The notes below the pieces were generated by a model that saw only the letters and a list, made by a program, of their open reading frames with translations, made no database searches and was not told the origin of the DNA. Source: Enteractinococcus helveticum (GTDB lineage Bacteria > Actinomycetota > Actinomycetes > Actinomycetales > Micrococcaceae). Taken from it: a stretch of DNA of 64,000 bases. Where the stretch lies: contig NZ_DYXC01000084.1 in the NCBI RefSeq assembly GCF_020742345.1, positions 35,970 to 99,969 on the forward strand, read 5' to 3'. Below, one piece after another: positions 62,097-64,000 of the stretch. Position numbers and translations under genes: made by a program. Within the stretch, counting starts at the first letter, position 1, and every line of letters starts with the position of its first letter.

Positions 62097-63350
62097 ATGA
62101 CTCGTCCGACCAAACCTCAACGGACCGACCACAGTACGGTCCCGCACGTCTTTACGCAGTACAACGGTGAGCAGCAGGACCTGACGTACTCACCTGCTGA
62201 GTTCGAACGCCGTCTCACCAACGCGCGAAAAGTCATGGCTGCCGATGAGGTCGATGCGCTGGTACTCACCAGTATGCACAACATCAAATATTTCTCGGAC
62301 TTTGTACCCTCACCGTTCGGCCGAATCTTCGCGATTGTCATTACGCCAGAAGATTCCATTACTATTACGCCCTGGGTTGACGGTGGCATGCCTTGGCGTA
62401 CAACCTACGGTGAGAATATCGTCTACTCCGATTGGGATGCCCAGAACATTTTCCGCGCGATCCAGCACACACTGGATGAACGCAATATCAAACCCCGTCG
62501 GCTAGGAATCGAACATGATGGTCTCACCGTGGAGCAATACCGTCGATTCCAAGACTGGTTTGAAGGGATTGACCTCTTCAACGTCGCCACGGATCTGATG
62601 AACCAGCGCGTTGTGAAATCGGACGAAGAGATCTATTTGATCAGTGAGGGGGCTCGGATCGCTGATATCGGTGGTCGTGCGATCAAGAATGCCATCACAG
62701 AAGGCATCACCGAATACGAGCTCGCCCTGATTGGTACCGAGGCGATGGTTCCAGAGATCGCCAAGTCCTATCCGTCTCGAGAATTGCGCGAGACCTGGTG
62801 TCTCGTCCAGGCCGGCATCAACACCGACGGCGCCCACAACTGGCCGACAACCCGCAGACTCCAAAAAGGTGACCTCCTTTCCATCAACTGCTTCCCCATG
62901 ATGTCAGGTCACTACACCGCCATGGAACGCACCATGTTCCTAGGTCAACCTGACAAGCGCAGCCTCGAATTATGGAAAATTAACGTGGAAGCCTTCGAAC
63001 TGGGCAAGGAACTGATCAAGCCAGGCGCCATTGCTCAGGACGTAGCTGCTGAGCTCAACCGGTTCTTCGAAAAACACGACCTGTTGAAATACGCCCCAAT
63101 CGGCTACGGTCACTCCTTTGGTGTTATGAGCCCGTACTACGGTCGCGAAGCCGCCATGGAGTTCCGTGAAGACATTGCAACCGAGCTAAAACCAAATATG
63201 GTTGTCTCCATGGAACCGATGCTGACCATCCCGGACAACATGCCCGGAGCCGGTGCGTACCGCGAACACGATATCTTGGTGCTCACCGAAGATGGTCACC
63301 GCAACCTGACCGAGTTTGAAGTCGGCCCGGAACACAACATTATCGACTAA
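62097..63350 (+). CDS. Creatinase (creatine amidinohydrolase)
   Basis: 417 residues from ATG at 62097 with GGAGA upstream (a GTG five codons earlier overlaps that site). Hydrolyses creatine to sarcosine and urea. Similar end to end to Pseudomonas putida creatinase: SMHNIKYFSDFVPSPFGR contains the Phe-Gly-Arg active-site element, GINTDGAHN the catalytic His, TAMERTMF and SMEPM the two Glu, and YYGREAAMEF the Arg; GYGHSFG is also kept. A pita-bread fold without metal, as the Asp ligands of aminopeptidase P are absent. The product feeds the sox operon. Confidence 0.93.
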   Translation: MTRPTKPQRTDHSTVPHVFTQYNGEQQDLTYSPAEFERRLTNARKVMAADEVDALVLTSMHNIKYFSDFVPSPFGRIFAIVITPEDSITITPWVDGGMPWRTTYGENIVYSDWDAQNIFRAIQHTLDERNIKPRRLGIEHDGLTVEQYRRFQDWFEGIDLFNVATDLMNQRVVKSDEEIYLISEGARIADIGGRAIKNAITEGITEYELALIGTEAMVPEIAKSYPSRELRETWCLVQAGINTDGAHNWPTTRRLQKGDLLSINCFPMMSGHYTAMERTMFLGQPDKRSLELWKINVEAFELGKELIKPGAIAQDVAAELNRFFEKHDLLKYAPIGYGHSFGVMSPYYGREAAMEFREDIATELKPNMVVSMEPMLTIPDNMPGAGAYREHDILVLTEDGHRNLTEFEVGPEHNIID

Positions 63351-63370
63351 CAAACACACCGGCGTGATGT

Positions 63371-63411
63371 GTTGATTGGGTGGGGCAGCGTAAGCTCCCC
63401 ACCCAATCAAC
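63371..63411 (+). terminator. Terminator after creatinase
   Basis: GTTGATTGGGTGGGG (63371-63385) and CCCCACCCAATCAAC (63397-63411) are perfect 15-bp complements 20 bases past the stop, followed by GTTTAAC. Confidence 0.75.
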
Positions 63412-63806
63412 GTTTAACAAGATGTCTACCCGTGGCCCGCACCGCTGCCGCAGCAGCGTCGATCGCATAGGCAAGATAACGATGTACCTGCGGTCCAGTC
63501 AATGTGATGATAGCTGTATGACGGTGTGACCGTTGACGGCTACCACGTCAGCACTTTGCAGGAGGCATGTCATTTCACGAATTAGCATGGCCGTCAGCGT
63601 CATTCTGATGATCCTGGACGGACTGGCCTCCGCACAGAGAGCATGTACCAGCTGGCGTGCTTGGTTCCCGCTGTGATCGGAATGTCATTCATAGTCTGTG
63701 GTCTGATCGATTTGGGTTAAGGCCCAGAATGTGTGTATGGGATTGTAGTCTTCACCTGGTAACTATTGGCGACTAGGGGTTAGCACTTGCTGATAAAGCA
63801 TGTGTG
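63412..63806. other. Gene-poor stretch leading to an IS element
   Basis: No intact gene. A plus-strand scrap at 63643-63720 (MYQLACLVPAVIGMSFIVCG, then a stop after LIDLG) resembles the last helix of a sugar-type MFS transporter. The left end of the insertion sequence probably lies near 63735-63760, but without its right end I cannot prove the terminal repeat. Confidence 0.35.
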
Positions 63807-64000
63807 GTGAAAAAACTTGATAATTCCCCACGGTGTGGGATATGTGCAACCAAGCTGGTCAAGAACGGGAAAACCAGTGCCGGCAAGACTCGATGGCGAT
63901 GCAAACACTGCGGAGCGTCAACCACTCAGCGCCGTCCTGATAGTGTGGCTAAAGCCCAATTCACTGGGTGGTTGGACTGGCTGCTATCAAAGAAAAGCCA
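63807..64000 (+). mobile_element. IS1249-type transposase, N-terminal part (runs off window)
   Basis: From GTG at 63807 the frame reads KKLDNSPRCGICATKLVKNG, then KTSAGKTRWRCKHCGAS and TTQRRPDSVAKAQFTGWLDW. The CxxC...CxxCG zinc ribbon, the KNGxTSAGxxRWRC pattern and the following RPD are typical of IS1249-group (IS256-related) transposases in Actinobacteria. The catalytic DDE region lies beyond the window. Intactness unknown. Confidence 0.8.

Noticed and set aside
1..64000. CRISPR arrays, toxin-antitoxin or phage-defence genes
   Set aside because: No regularly spaced direct repeats, Cas proteins, restriction enzymes or recognisable defence domains were found on either strand.

Overview
The window is chromosomal DNA of an actinobacterium, most likely a Micrococcaceae-type member of the Micrococcales. 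The evidence is a mycothiol synthase (MshD), a NusG with a long acidic N-terminal extension, the tRNA-Trp–secE–nusG–rplK–rplA block, actinobacterial HadA/HadB-like dehydratases beside murB, and many GTG/TTG starts. The base composition looks only moderately GC-rich for this group, which would fit low-GC salt-tolerant genera such as Yaniella or Enteractinococcus. That genus-level guess is inference.

Layout. 1-16.3 kb is the transcription/translation core, read leftward: rpoB (cut by the window edge), rplL-rplJ, rplA-rplK, nusG-secE and tRNA-Trp, then aspC in the other direction. It is interrupted by a molybdenum cofactor block (a MoeA-Mog fusion, moaC and divergent moaA) between rplL and rpoB, and by a two-component system with a DUF4352 membrane protein between rplJ and rplA. 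16.3-19.1 kb is a molybdate uptake operon (HTH-TOBE regulator, modABC), followed by panD. 19.9-23.1 kb is a polar solute ABC transporter best matched to ectoine-type EhuBCDA, followed by a YkvI-family transporter. 24.6-33.5 kb holds housekeeping genes: ygfZ, nitrobindin, mshD, a MutT1-like Nudix/phosphatase, thyA-dfrA and asd. 33.5-40 kb is a decaying stretch with an MHS transporter remnant, an orphan IclR regulator, a TetR/YhgE pair and a frameshifted lipoprotein gene. 40-46.4 kb has murB, two hotdog dehydratases, rtcB and a methionine ABC transporter (metNIQ).

46.6-63.4 kb is the most coherent accessory theme: one-carbon and creatine/sarcosine catabolism. A leftward operon glyA-soxB-soxD-soxA-soxG-sdaA faces a GntR/FCD regulator. 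An MHS-family symporter, an IclR regulator, a universal stress protein, a YuiF-type antiporter and a convincing creatinase lie nearby. Together these would convert creatine to sarcosine plus urea, sarcosine to glycine plus methylene-THF, then serine, then pyruvate. The promoter of the sox operon and the promoter of the distant YkvI-family transporter (24.4 kb) share spacing, the same -10 hexamer and the same decamer TGATATATCA downstream of the -10. This predicts a regulon that includes a dedicated transporter.

The right edge carries the start of an IS1249-type transposase. I saw no CRISPR array, prophage or replication origin. Other points worth attention are a 19-bp perfect inverted repeat that swallows the start codon of the molybdate regulator, a Nudix fusion whose phosphatase domain has lost both catalytic histidines, and several decayed transporter genes lying next to intact relatives.
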